Origin: Allacma fusca
Lineage: Eukaryota > Arthropoda > Collembola > Symphypleona > Sminthuridae
DNA length: 64,000 bases
Reading direction: 5' to 3'
Assembly (NCBI GenBank): GCA_947179485.1
Contig: OX359248.1
Coordinates: forward strand, 26,421,378-26,485,377
Part shown: one piece after another, positions 1 to 11,223 of the stretch
Layout: each line of letters starts with the position of its first letter
Position numbering within the stretch: position 1 is the first letter of the stretch
Position numbers and translations under genes: made by a program
Notes under the pieces: generated by a model
Databases searched by the model: none
What the model was told of the DNA's origin: nothing
The model's input: the letters and a program-made list of their open reading frames with translations, nothing else

Positions 1-1000
1 CAAATGGGAAACACGTCACTGTACTTTATTGCTTAAATCTGATAATGTAGAAAATTAACATTCTTGAGATATTATTTCATTTATCAAATCTTCGACTGAA
101 AATGGAGCTAGAACATTATGAACTAAAGCTGCAACTTTGCCCTTAAGTTAATGAAGCAGCTACTTTTGAATCTTTTGAAACATTTTTCCATTAAACGAAA
201 AAGAAATTCCAAACTTCTGAAAGATTAAGGATGCTTTACTTCATAATAAGCCAGGGTTAATTCGGCAGTTTAGGGTTTGCCACCACTTTGATTTTTAAAT
301 GATTGAAACAGACTTTTTTGAAATTAGGGGTCGCACCCTTTGCACAACTTGCATCAAATCTACAGATGTTGCAACAAAAGCATTTGTCCCCTTTGGTGGT
401 ACACGTCCTTTTCTCACTGCAACGGTAAAGGCAACTATTCTTTGGCAATCCGAATATTTAATGAAGACAGTTTTTACCGATATTGCCAATCAAAAAAGAA
501 AACTTCTAATTCAGCGTTTAATACGGGCACACGGACCTACGATAGAAAGCCTAAACTATTATTAATACCCACGGAGAAAGAATTATTAATGCAGGCGGAA
601 AGAAAAAAGGCAAAAAGGAATGCCAACAACACCCGGGGTTCCCAAGCGGTCACCCATCCAAGTACTAACCGGGCCCAACGTTGCATAACTTCAGTGATCG
701 GACGAGAACTGGTGCTTTCAACGTGGTATGGCCGTTGGCATACGGCGATGCAAATCTTCATGGATTTGTTTTACTGCATCTAGTTGAATTAACTGTTATT
801 GGTACTTGCAAGTGAACGCAGCAGTTCCGTACAACTGCAGTTTTGAACAGGACGAAATAAAAACGTTAAAAATTAAACAATTGTACATGCAGAGCAGCAT
901 TTAGATTTATATGTATTGTTTATATAAGTATTATGAATCATACTTTATGATGCCATACCGCTTTGCCCCAAAAGCAAAAAAGTGATATTTTTGTAAGCTA
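1..1000. other. No gene recognised
   Basis: AT-rich sequence. Short open frames between 257 and 783 occur on both strands and resemble no family I can name. No splice-bounded coding block or RNA gene was seen. Confidence 0.4.
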
Positions 1001-1008
1001 TACTGCGA

Positions 1009-1110
1009 AATCAGGACTAAATTCAGGCTCATCAGGTCATCAGGTGACCCTGGGTCAAATCAGGACAGTCCTGATCAAATCAGGACTTCTGGGCAGCCTG
1101 GCTGCAAGGG
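1009..1110. repeat. Cluster of ATCAGGA / TCCTGAT motifs
   Basis: The motif AAATCAGGA and its complement recur several times within about 90 bases, ending at a small palindrome-like stretch (CAGCCTGGCTG, about 1095-1106). This resembles the low-complexity interiors of the hAT-like elements described elsewhere in the window. No matching second terminus or target duplication was found, so it may be a truncated end. Confidence 0.35.
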
Positions 1111-1218
1111 AATGTGTAGAACACTAAATATTGTTTTAATCCCTGAATTAAAATACTAGCCTTATTCAAACGAATGTCAATATATACATGTACATTATTA
1201 TACATTTTGCTACCTTAT

Positions 1219-1440
1219 GCGTTCAGATACCCTATACGTTTAGACGATTATGCGTTTAGATACCCTATACGTATAGATGATTATGCGTTTAGATACCCTA
1301 TACGTTTAGACGATTATGCGTTTAGATACCTTATACGTATAGATGATTATACGTTTAGATACCTTATACGTTTAGCTGATTGTGCGTATTGAGCTTATAC
1401 GTTTAGCTTTTATACGTTTAGCTTTTATGCGTTTAGAGGT
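1219..1440. repeat. 33-bp tandem repeat array
   Basis: About five units of 33 bases begin GCGTTTAGATACC. They alternate between an ACGTTTAGACGAT and an ACGTATAGATGAT half, and degrade after 1385 into shorter CGTTTAG repeats. The array ends at GCGTTTAGAGGTGTAAT. The reverse complement of that end resembles the start of a second CTAAAC-rich stretch near 14489, so the two may be relatives. The open frame across the array simply reflects its 33-base period. Confidence 0.8.
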
Positions 1441-2103
1441 GTAATCAATTTTTCACCTACTAGGCACCACCACCGTATACATACATACATCTCAGCAAAC
1501 ATTTTTTGAACGATTCCACTGGGGTTGTACTGGTGCCAACGAAATTAGTCATTGTGCACAGACGTGATGACATACCTTGTAGTTACTCTTCGAAAGTTAG
1601 ATTATACAAACCAAGCAGTAATATATCGGAAAACAAAGTGTCTCTGTAATGTTGATTGTACATTTTTCTCTAATGATAATTTATCATTATGATTTCATAC
1701 CTCTGTTTAGCATTGAAGCAGTTGACTTGTACTGATTTCTAGTGACTTGATAAAGACTCGGGGTTTACCGGGAATCTCATAGAGATTAGATACCGTGGCT
1801 GAAATGTAGATTAACTAAGTTAATTGTTTTTCATAATTCTCGTACAATTAGTCAAAAATTAAGCACTCAAGTTCAATCAAACTTTTGCTACCGGATTCAA
1901 TGTAAGAGCTTGGAGTACCAAAAGGGATTCCCAAAACGATTATTTCAAGGAAGAAAAGAATTATTAAAGATCTTGATTGGAAATTTTTAATCTTTGCTTA
2001 CCGCCAATGACCCTTACAAAGCTAAGGACTTGGGTCAGACGAATAATTTGCATTTACAAGGAATTGAGCAACAAACCTGCTGCTTAGGCGGACTGAAGCT
2101 ACA

Positions 2104-3492
2104 ATGAAAATTCAACTTGTTCTTTTAATACTGGGGCTGACCAGTGGTACCTTCACTGCGGTCTCAAAAATCTCCCCTTCAGTTTGGAAACATATTTCAA
2201 AAAATGCATCCGTGAATATCCTCATCTCATTTAAAGAGAGTGATTTGGAAAGTATTCGCGGCAGCATAACTTCCCAATCCTTTGCCACTCGTACTCAGCG
2301 CATCCAAGCTCTTTACAACTCCCTCAAAACTCACGCTGATTCAACACAAGCCCAGGTCTTGAAGGCATTGGAAGGAAGCAAGGCACGCAAAAATTCCATT
2401 CAAGTCAACCAACTTTGGATCACGAACCAAATATCAGTGAACGGAGCAGATCTTACTCTATTACAAGAACTAGATAAATTCTCAGAAATCTCCTCAATTG
2501 AAAAGGAGAAGATTATCCCTTCGGTTCAGCCAACTGAGTCAAAGGTAGTCCCCAAGGCTGAGCTTCAGGCCGGAGAGCAATGGGGAGTGCTACGTGTTGA
2601 AGCACCTGAAGTTTGGCAATCTGGAATTCGTGGAGCTGGAGCTGTTATTGCTATTGTGGCTACAGGTGTTCGGGAAACTCATGAGGCTTTGATAAATGGT
2701 TACCGCCAACAAAATGGATGGTATGATCCTGCCCGAAAAACCGATTCACCGAATGATGATAGAGGGGTTGGAACAGTTGTGGCAGGAGTGATCGCTGGAC
2801 GACTAAAGGGTATTGGTGTTGCACCAGAAGCTCAATGGATTGCCTGCAAAGGTTGTATCAGTTTTACTTGTTCCACATCAGATTTACTAGCATGTGGTCA
2901 ATGGGCTCTGTGTCCAACTGATTCTCGGGGATTGGATGTTTGTTGTGATTTGGCTCCTTCTGCTGTCACTAATGCGTGGAGTTCACAAAGTGATTTTTAC
3001 GAAGAGGTCCTCAAAACCTTGGAAGTCGCAGGAATCGCATCCATTTTCGCAGCCGGAAGCTATGGTCCGGGCTGTGGAACAATTGGTTATCCCGGTGACT
3101 CGGTAAAGTCTATCGCAGTAACATCCACCGAGATTTCTAATAACGGATCTTCACCCTGGACTGCGGGACCAGCTGAAGACGGCAACATCAAACCAGACCT
3201 TTCCGCTCCCGGCTCGTATATCCTTTCTGCATGGCATACAGCAGACAAAGGTTACGTAGGGATGAGTGGAACATTTGTGGCCGCTGCTCATGTTTCAGGC
3301 GTGATTGCTCTGCTAAAAAGTAAGCAACCAGAAGCAAGTCTGGAGAAAATTAAGGAAGCATTGTTAAATGGAGCTCAACCTATCGTGCCGACGGGACAAA
3401 ACTGTGGAGGAATTGACGATAGCATCTTCCCTAATAATCATGCTGGCTATGGAGTAGTTAATGCAAGAGTATCTGTCGCTCTCTTAAGTTAA
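2104..3492 (+). CDS. Secreted subtilase-like protein with no catalytic triad
   Basis: Intronless 462-residue frame. Residues 1 to about 19 form a signal peptide, about 22-140 look like an inhibitor-I9 type propeptide, and about 158-462 form a subtilase (S8) fold. The NGWYDP, VAPEAQWIACKG and PDLSAPG stretches recall bacillopeptidase-F-like subtilases. Every catalytic position is substituted. The Asp of the usual D-T-G is Ala186 (VATG). The His of H-G-T-H is Val225 (GVGTVVAG). The Ser of G-T-S-M is Phe391 (SGTFVAAAH). The oxyanion Asn is Ser319 (AAGSYGPGCG). The frame is otherwise fully open and close to its paralogue at 11782, so it is a candidate pseudoenzyme rather than an obvious pseudogene. 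The start is the ATG in the context CTACAATG, shared with the paralogue. It lacks the TATA-like element seen upstream of the paralogue. AATAAA lies at 3585-3590. Confidence 0.88.
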   Translation: MKIQLVLLILGLTSGTFTAVSKISPSVWKHISKNASVNILISFKESDLESIRGSITSQSFATRTQRIQALYNSLKTHADSTQAQVLKALEGSKARKNSIQVNQLWITNQISVNGADLTLLQELDKFSEISSIEKEKIIPSVQPTESKVVPKAELQAGEQWGVLRVEAPEVWQSGIRGAGAVIAIVATGVRETHEALINGYRQQNGWYDPARKTDSPNDDRGVGTVVAGVIAGRLKGIGVAPEAQWIACKGCISFTCSTSDLLACGQWALCPTDSRGLDVCCDLAPSAVTNAWSSQSDFYEEVLKTLEVAGIASIFAAGSYGPGCGTIGYPGDSVKSIAVTSTEISNNGSSPWTAGPAEDGNIKPDLSAPGSYILSAWHTADKGYVGMSGTFVAAAHVSGVIALLKSKQPEASLEKIKEALLNGAQPIVPTGQNCGGIDDSIFPNNHAGYGVVNARVSVALLS

Positions 3493-3584
3493 TCGTATTT
3501 TGTCATAAATACATAAATGCGTTTCCACAGTGGTAATTAACTTGAAGGTGTTTATTAAGTTTTTTTGTTCTAAACCTAGTAAGT

Positions 3585-3590
3585 AATAAA
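3585..3590 (+). terminator. Poly(A) signal of the first subtilase gene
   Basis: AATAAA lies 93 bases after the stop codon. The paralogue has an AATAAA in the equivalent place at 13300-13305. Confidence 0.6.
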
Positions 3591-3625
3591 AACTAAGTCG
3601 CAAATACGCTTATTATTCATTGCAA

Positions 3626-5671
3626 AGCTGTCCGAAAGGGTTTATTATTGTAAGATTGTAACATCGATTTAATTAAAAATCTATTATGAAATTTATGTTT
3701 TGTCAACCGAATTACAGTTACAGGCATCCTAACGTAATTTAAAAAACAGCTGATTGACCCAAATTCGTGGTAATGTTGTTAACATAAATTGGGTGAGTTT
3801 ACTTTTGTTGATGATAGGTTATAGACCTCCATACCAGTTTAATAATTATCGAATAATAGGTAATTTCTTAAATATGCTAGAGACGGGACAATAATCGTAT
3901 AATTAAACCTTTTTCATGATAAGATTATTTAGCTGTTTGGTATTTTATGCAATAATACTCTGTATAATTGTTTTTGTACATAAAATATGGTTGCATTCAA
4001 ATTATTGTTAAAATTAAAATTCATTGTGTTCAGATGTATGATGATTGCGTAGAGATGATTTCTTTAATATTTTGTTTTTGGAAATTTTGTTAAATATTCT
4101 TTTTAAAATAATTTAAATAATTTATTTAGCTAGCGTAAATTTGATTCTCAAATCCGTATTACACCAAGATGAAGACGAAGACGGCCCACTCTTTCAAATT
4201 AGTAGAGAGGATAGGTCTTTCCATGCGCCCGTCAGAGCTCGAGCTCGAGTCTGTTTTTTTGAAAACGGCCACCGTGAAAATCACTATTTTTTGAAACACT
4301 TTTATTAAGGCGCATCAGATGCAGAATTAGATGAAAAAAATTCCAAGAAATTTTTTTCATCTAAATTCCGATAGGAAGGTCAAAAACCCGAAAAAAACCC
4401 GACAAATGCTATAATTTATTACAACCTTCCCAATTTGAATATTAAAAAATGGGCTATCTCAAATATATTGCACAACTAACTACTACACTCATGATTTTTT
4501 TCCGCATCGTAGAGCATTTTAGAAATTTCTGAATTTGTTTTGACTGCCGGCAGACGCAAAAAACGCTGTTTTAAAAACCCAAACTCAAGAGAAGCATAAA
4601 CAATGTACTGTTAAATTTGGAAAAAGCGTTTTTTTGCGTCTGCGTGCAGTCAAATCGGAACAAATCCGAAGCGGGTAATTTATGTACATACATATGAAAG
4701 GCGTTGTGCACATTTTACGTTCCGAAGTATGACATTAACCCGGTTAAAACTCGGAAGGATTTGTATACAAATAAATCAGTAGGACCCAGGCGGAAAACTA
4801 TAGGGGTACAAAGAGACCATTACCCCGCATTAGTACACTCGTGGGGAGGTGTAGCGGTTGTAGACGAAAGGAAGTTGCTGCCCACGTAATACACGAGCAG
4901 CGCCTTAGATGTAAATACAAAGCCCTTTCACGCACCATTCCTTGGGACTGTGTCGCAGCTCAACTAGTCCCAAATTGTTTTTTAAATAATTTGGGATTGG
5001 TTGGCTATAGACTATTCATATTTGGCCTCAATATTACCCACACTATTTACACTATATATATACATTATATGTACATATTCCAAAAAAATGTTTCACTATG
5101 GGAATGGCCGTTCTCAAAAAACAGACTCGTATTCCAAATACATGAATACGATACAATTTCTATTAATATTACTCTTAATGGATTCCAATCCCAAATCGAA
5201 TATATTTGTTTTGTAAAATAAAAATTCAAACCCAATTTATTCAAATACATGCTACAAATTCCAAAATAATTCAAATACTTTAAATAATAAATATTAATAG
5301 CCGGAGTTTCTAGAACCCCAAAATACATTAAGGTTCTACTGAATCTAAGCCAGCAAGTAGGGGAGCCACCAGTACTTATTTCGGACATGCTTACGGGGCC
5401 ATAAGGTACTGATATTAGCTCGAGCCCGCTTTTAAAATGTGAAAATAATTTGAAAGGTTAAACAGCAAATATTTCAACAATGTTCATTGGGGAGATACAA
5501 TTCTATTAATTCCGAACTAATCGTAAGCTAAACCCTGCGAAGTACATTACCGCACGGTACGATTTTTCACCTAACAATTACCACAAAAAGGTGAGCATTC
5601 TTAGCCTACAAAAATCGTTTTTATTTCAAGACGTAATAGAAGCAGTCAGGTGGACGTTGACAAAATGGCTG
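3626..5671. other. Intergenic, no gene recognised
   Basis: AT-rich. It contains a short GAGCTC/CTCGAG palindromic run near 4236-4250 and scattered ATTCCAAAT / ATTCAAATAC motifs at 5060-5290 that could be a degenerate repeat interior. Short open frames at 4704-5388 overlap one another on both strands and show no domain. Confidence 0.4.
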
Positions 5672-5693
5672 AATTGGACGATGGGTGGAATAT

Positions 5694-5732
5694 GGTGAGC
5701 ACCCTATCTCGCTAGTATAGGGTGCTCACCAT
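5694..5732. repeat. Perfect hairpin at left end of Merlin-like element
   Basis: TGGTGAGCACCCTAT, a nine-base loop, then ATAGGGTGCTCACCA: 15-base arms with no mismatch. The same core recurs singly or as imperfect hairpins at both ends of the element, as expected for subterminal transposase-binding sites. That function is inferred. Confidence 0.8.
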
Positions 5733-6364
5733 TGAACGTAGACAGGGTTGCAGCATTGCTTGAACTCAGATTATGACGTCATTATCCGGTCTGACGTCAT
5801 GAACCTCCGCTAAATATATAGATGTTTGTGCATTGTATATATATAAGTACATATGTTATATAAACTTGAGCGACCTGTGCCTTAACTAGTGCGGGTGCTC
5901 ACCACCGTGGCCGTGGCGCAGCATACACTGCAATGTTTAACATCACCACAAGCATAGGGTGCTCACACCTTAAAACCTCCGAGAGCTAGGTGGAACTTAC
6001 CAGTCTACTACAGACATCAGTTACCATTTGTTGATTGAGATTTGTGTTCTTTGCGATTGCACTTTGTTTTTTTCAGGGTTTTAGTTTCAAGTGGCATAAT
6101 TTCAGGCTCCAATTGTTGTTTTACAATTTTAATAACTTTCAGGTTTTCAGGTATCAATGGCTGCCATCATTGATAACTTAGAGTACTGAGGCCGAGGTTA
6201 ACGATATGTTTGAGATGATTTTGGTATAGCGTCTTTTGCTACTGCTATTACTACAGAGGGCCAGGCATGTGCATTTTCTGTTCATAGTCGTTTCCTCAAT
6301 TTGGTCGATAGGCCAATTTGTGGAAAAAACGGCTGAGAACAGTTAATGCAACTGACTCGTCGCC

Positions 6365-7195
6365 AGAACAAGCTAAAATATGGGGGTTGTCAGTGGTACT
6401 GTGCTGCACGCTTTGCGAATGGTCATCATTGCCGAAATCGAATCACGGTTTGTAAAAATTCGTGGTTCGACAACAGCAAACTGACCATTCGGCAAGTGTT
6501 GATAGTGATTTTGAGCTAGTTTTTCAAAGCTCGTGTGATACAGCTGGTCAACTCGGTCACGATGCCGGAACCGTAGTTGACTGGTTCAATTTGTGAACCA
6601 GGTTTGCTACAGCGTTGTAGCAAACGATGATGTCGCCATCGGTGGCGTCGGTCTGACGGTCGAAATTGACGAAGCGCACCTTTGGAAACGGAAGTACCAC
6701 CGAGGTCGTATTCTTGCAAGAGTGGATGTTGGTGGTATTTGCCGGGAAACAAAGGAGTGTTTCGTCCAATTCGTACCGGATCGGACAGGCACTGTGACCC
6801 ATCATAAACAGGAGGATAAAACCTGGCTCTCGCGTGATAAGCGACCAAGCCAGGGTTTATCAGAACCTGCACTTGCCACAAAGGTGTGGCTGGGATCATG
6901 CAACTGTCAACCAAAGTTTGCAAATTGTTGATCCAGTGGATGCTTCTGTTCACCCGAATACTATCGAAGGCCAATGGCGGTTGATTAGGGAAACCGTCAG
7001 GGGCTTTTCGACAGTAGACGGTGGTGGTCACGAGGATATGTACTTGGGGGAGTACATGGTTAGAAACCAGTACCTCAATGCACATACATCTCGTGAGCGC
7101 CACTATCGTGGAACACAATGTAGATTATTCGTTGGCCTCATCAATAGGGTGTTCCCAGGACCTTCACAGGAAGGTATCCAGACAACGGTAGACTA
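6365..7195 (+). pseudogene. Merlin/IS1595-type DDE transposase remnant
   Basis: Translated plus-strand frames show the expected order of this family, broken by frameshifts and stops. First come an N-terminal stretch with NRITVCKNSWFDNSKL and, in another frame, QLGHDAGTVVDWFNL. Next is the core VEIDEAHLWKRKYHRGR with the first Asp, then a cofactor strand CFVQFVPDRTG. After a frameshift near 6803 come PGSRVISDQARVYQNL (second Asp), TVNQSLQIVDP, and HPNTIEGQWRLIRE with the third acidic residue. At least three frame breaks make it non-functional. The family call rests on this motif series (ISXO2-like DDE domain, known in eukaryotes as Merlin). Confidence 0.8.
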
Positions 7196-7401
7196 GGCAT
7201 AGATTTTCCGGGAGGTTCAGGTAGGGTGGGGGATGGAATGCATACGTTGCCTGCCTTTAGTTGCAGCTTCGTGTGCATTCTGCCGCCACCTACCCTACGT
7301 TTCATCTTGGACCGAAAATCGGCCCAAAGTGCGTCACTCGAACTGGAGCACGTTAAAGCACGCTTTTTACAGTGGGTCGTATCCACTTACCACCCACTCC
7401 C

Positions 7402-7776
7402 TCACTCCTGGCCGAATTCCTCCCGCGGCTCCTGGTTCACTAAATGGTGAACCCGCGACATGTGGCGCCGCACGTTCGACTTCTTCGGGTAAAGGTGGTC
7501 GCATTCGGTACACCAGTACCGCCTTTACCGGTGTACAGAAAGCACGTGTGCGCTCTTGTCACTACGTTGCTTAAACGTAGTGCCGCACATTTCGCACGTC
7601 CGAGACGTGCCAACGCGGACCACCTTCACCTCACCAACCGCCTCCTCATCCCCTTCAATTGGCCCCATTATGGCTACCGCCACTCCATGAGGATCGAAAT
7701 CCTCATCCTCAGCAGCAACTACTGATGGTGCGATGGGTTCCTGCTGAGGCGCCGGAATGACCATCTGGCCAGCCAC
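7402..7776 (-). pseudogene. Two-finger C2H2 zinc-finger frame with an in-frame stop, antisense inside the transposon
   Basis: Reading the minus strand from 7776, an acidic N-terminal stretch precedes a C2H2 finger (C-E-M-C, 12 residues, H-V-L-S-V-H). A TAA stop at 7525-7527 follows, and in the same frame a second finger (C-T-E-C, 12 residues, H-M-S-R-V-H), ending at TGA 7402-7404. Two fingers in one frame on either side of a stop suggest a formerly continuous protein. It runs opposite to the transposase and sits within the inverted ends, so it may have been an element-borne second gene. Confidence 0.55.
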
Positions 7777-7781
7777 AACCC

Positions 7782-7970
7782 TTAACCAAGTTGTAGCCCC
7801 TCGGGATCCACAAGGACATAGCTAAAATCGCCGTCCTCCTCAACCTCCATATTCTGACATGCCGGGAGCCTGGAATGCACCAGGCATGTCGCTTGGGCTA
7901 TGCGAACGACTTCCTCGTAACAGAGGAAGCGTCGCTTGCACGAAAAACAAGTTCTAAAATTAGCGGCCAT
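7782..7970 (-). pseudogene. Possible N-terminal part of the antisense zinc-finger gene
   Basis: A 62-codon frame begins MAANFRTCFSCKRRF and contains C-x2-C plus later Cys and His residues. It ends at a stop a few bases upstream of the zinc-finger frame and lies one base out of phase with it. It may be the 5' part of the same decayed gene, joined by a frameshift or a lost intron. This is weak evidence. Confidence 0.3.
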
Positions 7971-8022
7971 CGTGTCGCTGTCTAACCACATAACTTGTTC
8001 TACTTTGCAATACCAGGTACTA

Positions 8023-8280
8023 AGCTGTGAGCACCATATGCTTGTGGTGAGCACCCTATGATTGTGGTGAGCACCCTATACTTGTGGTGAGCACCCTATG
8101 TTAAACATTGCAGTGTATTCTGCGCCACGGCCCATGTGGTGAGCACCCGCTCTAGTTAAAGCATACGGTGCTCACGAAGAGCGATGGCCGATGGCCGAAG
8201 ACTTGCGCAGTCCATATTGGAAGCTGCGCCACGGTGGTGAGCACCCGTACTAGCTAAGGCATAGGGTGCTCACGAAATTT
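8023..8280. repeat. Subterminal GTGAGCACC repeats, right end of Merlin-like element
   Basis: Four tandem copies of about 20 bases, each with TGTGGTGAGCACCCTAT or a close variant, run from 8023 to 8100. Two imperfect hairpins follow (about 8136-8175 and 8233-8272), built from GGTGAGCACCCG and the complementary GGTGCTCAC. They mirror those of the left end. Confidence 0.75.
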
Positions 8281-8654
8281 TAAGTTTATATAACATATAT
8301 ACTTATACATACAATGCACAAACATCTATATTTGGCGGAGGTTCATGACGTCAGACCGGATAATGACGTCATAATCTGAGTTCAAGCAATGCGGCAACCC
8401 TGTCTACGTTCAATTGGACGATGAGTGGAATATGGTGAGCAGGTGAATATGTTTCCAGAAATAAGATTAGCGTGCTTGCTCTGCGTCATTTTGTGGAGTC
8501 ATAAACTTAATGCAAAGTTTTGCATTCCCACGAGTAGTATTTTAAAGATGATGTTATAACTGGGTAAAAAACTTATTTTCGTATTTTCAAATTAAGAGGT
8601 TAACAATCTGTAATCTGTCTCTTCATGCTAAAGCATTCAAATGGGCAGTACATG

Positions 8655-9845
8655 TAGGGTATGTCGATTGAAAATGCCCTGCAGTATTTGCCCGACCGGA
8701 TGAAAATGCCCAAAATGCCTGCCCACATGCCCAAAAACTGGGTATGTGGGCAGCTTTTGAAAATGCCCTGATTTTGGGCATTTTGGGCAGGCCAAGTTGG
8801 GTATTTTGGACATTTTCATGGCACCAAAATTGGATTACTAGCATATATTCAGAATATTCATCCAAATGCATGAAAGCGCAGCCAAGGAAAAGTTACAAAT
8901 GTGAATGTCTGGTTATTCGCTTCTTCGCTTATATTTTAATGGCAAAAACAGTCAAATCAATTTAATTTCATTGACATGAGGTTATATCATTTATCACTCC
9001 TATGAAAATAAATTTCTATGTAAACAATAATATGAAATAAATTTAGATATGCGTCTTTGACGGGCGGGCAGAAATATTATTTTCTTTTGAAGTACGAACT
9101 CCTAAAAAAAATCTGATGGTAATGGATCAGTCAAAAAAATGGGTGATGTAGCTGAATTTTATACTCATTTTATTCTACATCACTATCTGTATTGTCTGCA
9201 GTTTGCAACGATCAGCCAAAAATGGCACGAGTAGAACCCAATATACATCCTCCATACGGGTCCCCTAAATATTATTGTTTGTAGTTTTATGGTGTATAAA
9301 ACAGTTACCGTATGGGTTCAAATTTTAACCGAAGACATTTCTGATCACAGTAATATACATACATGCATAGGGGTATGTGAATATTCCCAGGATGGTGGAA
9401 GTTCATTTTACATCGTCTGCAGTTTGGAAAAATAGTTCCTAGAATATTTTAATTTTTAGCCGTATCGTTTACTGTACAGGTGTTTCACAAATTGTAATGT
9501 TCAATATGACCTACGGTATCCAAATGTATTTCATCACCGGTTGAATTAACTTCGTCAAAATAATGACATACAGAATAAAATTTTCAAGATAATTTCGAAC
9601 GCCTTTTCTCCAAAATTACAAAGAAATATTTAAATTCATTGTCAAATTGTATAGATTGTTCTATTATATTCCACGATTCTGCCCAAAATGCCCAATCTGT
9701 CCTCAATGAAAATGCCCAAAATGCCCTTGCCCAATATGTCCTATTATTCCGCCCTCGCCCTGAAATGAAAATGCCCAAAATGCCCTGGCAGTTTGGGCGG
9801 GCGAGTTGCCCAAAATGCCGGGCATTTTCAAATCGACATACCCTA
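8655..9845. mobile_element. hAT-like non-autonomous element with GAAAATGCCC arrays
   Basis: The terminal inverted repeats begin TAGGGTATGTCGATT and run on into GAAAATGCCC. A perfect 8-bp target duplication, AGTACATG, flanks it (8647-8654 and 9846-9853). Clusters of GAAAATGCCC / AAAATGCCC and complements lie just inside both ends, and about 800 bases of AT-rich sequence without a gene lie between. An 8-bp duplication with short inverted ends is typical of hAT elements. No transposase is present. Confidence 0.85.
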
Positions 9846-10543
9846 AGTACATGTCGGATAAGCATTATACACACACTTTTCTAAGTTGTAATTTGTAATT
9901 TTTGGAGTTAACATTTGGAAAAATTTGTTTTATGATTGTAATGTCTACTGAATTAACTTCTCAGACTGACAAAATCTTTATTTGAGAAACTCCGTGACCT
10001 CAGTACATGTTGCAAGGATCAATTTATTTCGCTACTTCATGAAATGTTTCCAAACTCCACTTATTATAAATTCTTTGAAAATTTCCCAAAAAAATGCTCC
10101 AAAAATACATAACCAGAAAATCCAAAGGAAATGCATTTTGGTGCGACCCCAACCCGTGGAATCGGAGATCAGTTGTGGTGAAAACAACGACACGCTCCTT
10201 CCCAGGACATAATATGGCAATGAACTGATCGCAAGGTTGATATTCCGAAACCAGGTAGAGAGAGATACGAGATGAGTCCAAATTTTTCATAATCTCGCCC
10301 CACCCTCTCATTTCAACATATCGATGGCTACAGATGTACATATGTACTGTTTATAGTTTACATTCAGGAAAATACCCGCAAATAATACTTGGCTATATCT
10401 TCAATATATCCTTGGTACAGACATTTTTTTCCGACCTCGGATTGTCTCCCGTCATGGCAGTGACCCAGTACCTGCCAAATGGGTAATAAATATCCGCAAG
10501 TAGTACAATGGTGTCAAGGAAATTGGTCATTGTGGACAGACGT
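9846..10543. other. Intergenic, no gene recognised
   Basis: Lies between two hAT-like elements. Overlapping open frames around 9982-10341 on both strands show no domain, and I do not support them as genes. Confidence 0.35.
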
Positions 10544-10551
10544 GGTGAGAT

Positions 10552-11223
10552 CAGTGCTCTCAATTTTACTCATTACTCGAATTTTTCATAAAGTGAGTAA
10601 GTGAGTATTGTACTTACTCGTACTTACATCTGCGAGTATGAGTAAGTAATGAGTAAGTAATTTTTAAAAGGTTGATGTTTAAGTAAGTAAAGAGTAAGTA
10701 CGAACACTCATTCCCCAGTGTAATGTAAGTAATGAGTAAGTAAAACGAAATGCAAAGTATCAAAAAGTAAGTATTGAGTAAGTAAACTCTACTGGAGTAA
10801 CTACCATAGAAAAAATATTCTCCGACAATGTCCATGACTTATATATGGCTTATGGAGTCAGATAACACAGGCCATAGGCAAACAATGCCTTTAAATACTT
10901 GCGACGATGCAACTCGTTAAACTTGAGTCGTTGACTATACACTACCAAAGATGGGAGTGATGTGAATTATATTTGAAAATGAGTAAGTATTACTTGAGTA
11001 CTATGCAGGCAAAAGTAAGTAAAGAGTAAGTAATATCAGCTTATTTTTGCGAATAAGTAAGTAAAGAGTAAGTATTACACTGCGACCCGAAATTTTGAGG
11101 GAGTAATGAGTAAGTAAGATAGCCACCATGAAGCCCCTGAGTAAGTAAAAAGTAAGTACTGGACATCATGAGAGACAAAATTATGAGTAAAGAGTAAGTA
11201 AGGGTGTCTAACTGAGAGCACTG
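10552..11223. mobile_element. hAT-like non-autonomous element with GAGTAAGTA arrays
   Basis: Terminal inverted repeats CAGTGCTCTCA (10552-10562) and TGAGAGCACTG (11213-11223) are flanked by the perfect 8-bp duplication GGTGAGAT (10544-10551 and 11224-11231). GAGTAAGTA / AAGTAATGAGTAAGTAA repeats lie on both sides of a short unique centre. The paralogous flank of the first subtilase gene carries the unoccupied site at about 1566-1573 (GATGACAT, diverged), so the insertion postdates the duplication or was lost from copy 1. Confidence 0.9.

Larger units (their letters stand above)
1530..3625. repeat. Segmental duplication, copy 1 (subtilase gene plus flanks)
   Basis: This block aligns colinearly with about 10505-13345, covering roughly 570 bases of 5' flank, the whole subtilase reading frame and about 130 bases of 3' flank. 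The second copy differs mainly by a 672-bp hAT-like insertion in its 5' flank. The boundaries are approximate and were placed by eye. Confidence 0.8.
5672..8441. mobile_element. Decayed Merlin (IS1595/ISXO2-type) DNA transposon with long inverted ends
   Basis: Sequence from 5731 rightward matches the reverse complement of sequence ending at 8414 over more than 200 bases, including TGACGTCAT blocks, so the element has long inverted ends. The ends are packed with the motif GGTGAGCACCCTAT and its complement, about a dozen copies, several as hairpins. A 30-base direct repeat with one mismatch flanks the structure (5672-5701 and 8412-8441). Inside are a plus-strand transposase remnant (6365-7195) and a minus-strand zinc-finger frame (7402-7776). 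The exact tips and target duplication are unresolved. Confidence 0.75.

Noticed and set aside
1219..1440. CRISPR-like array
   Set aside because: The units are contiguous 33-base tandem repeats without unique spacers, in a eukaryotic genome.
6516..7118. 200-residue minus-strand open frame
   Set aside because: It lies antisense to the transposase remnant, whose motifs are clear on the plus strand. The minus-strand translation shows no domain.
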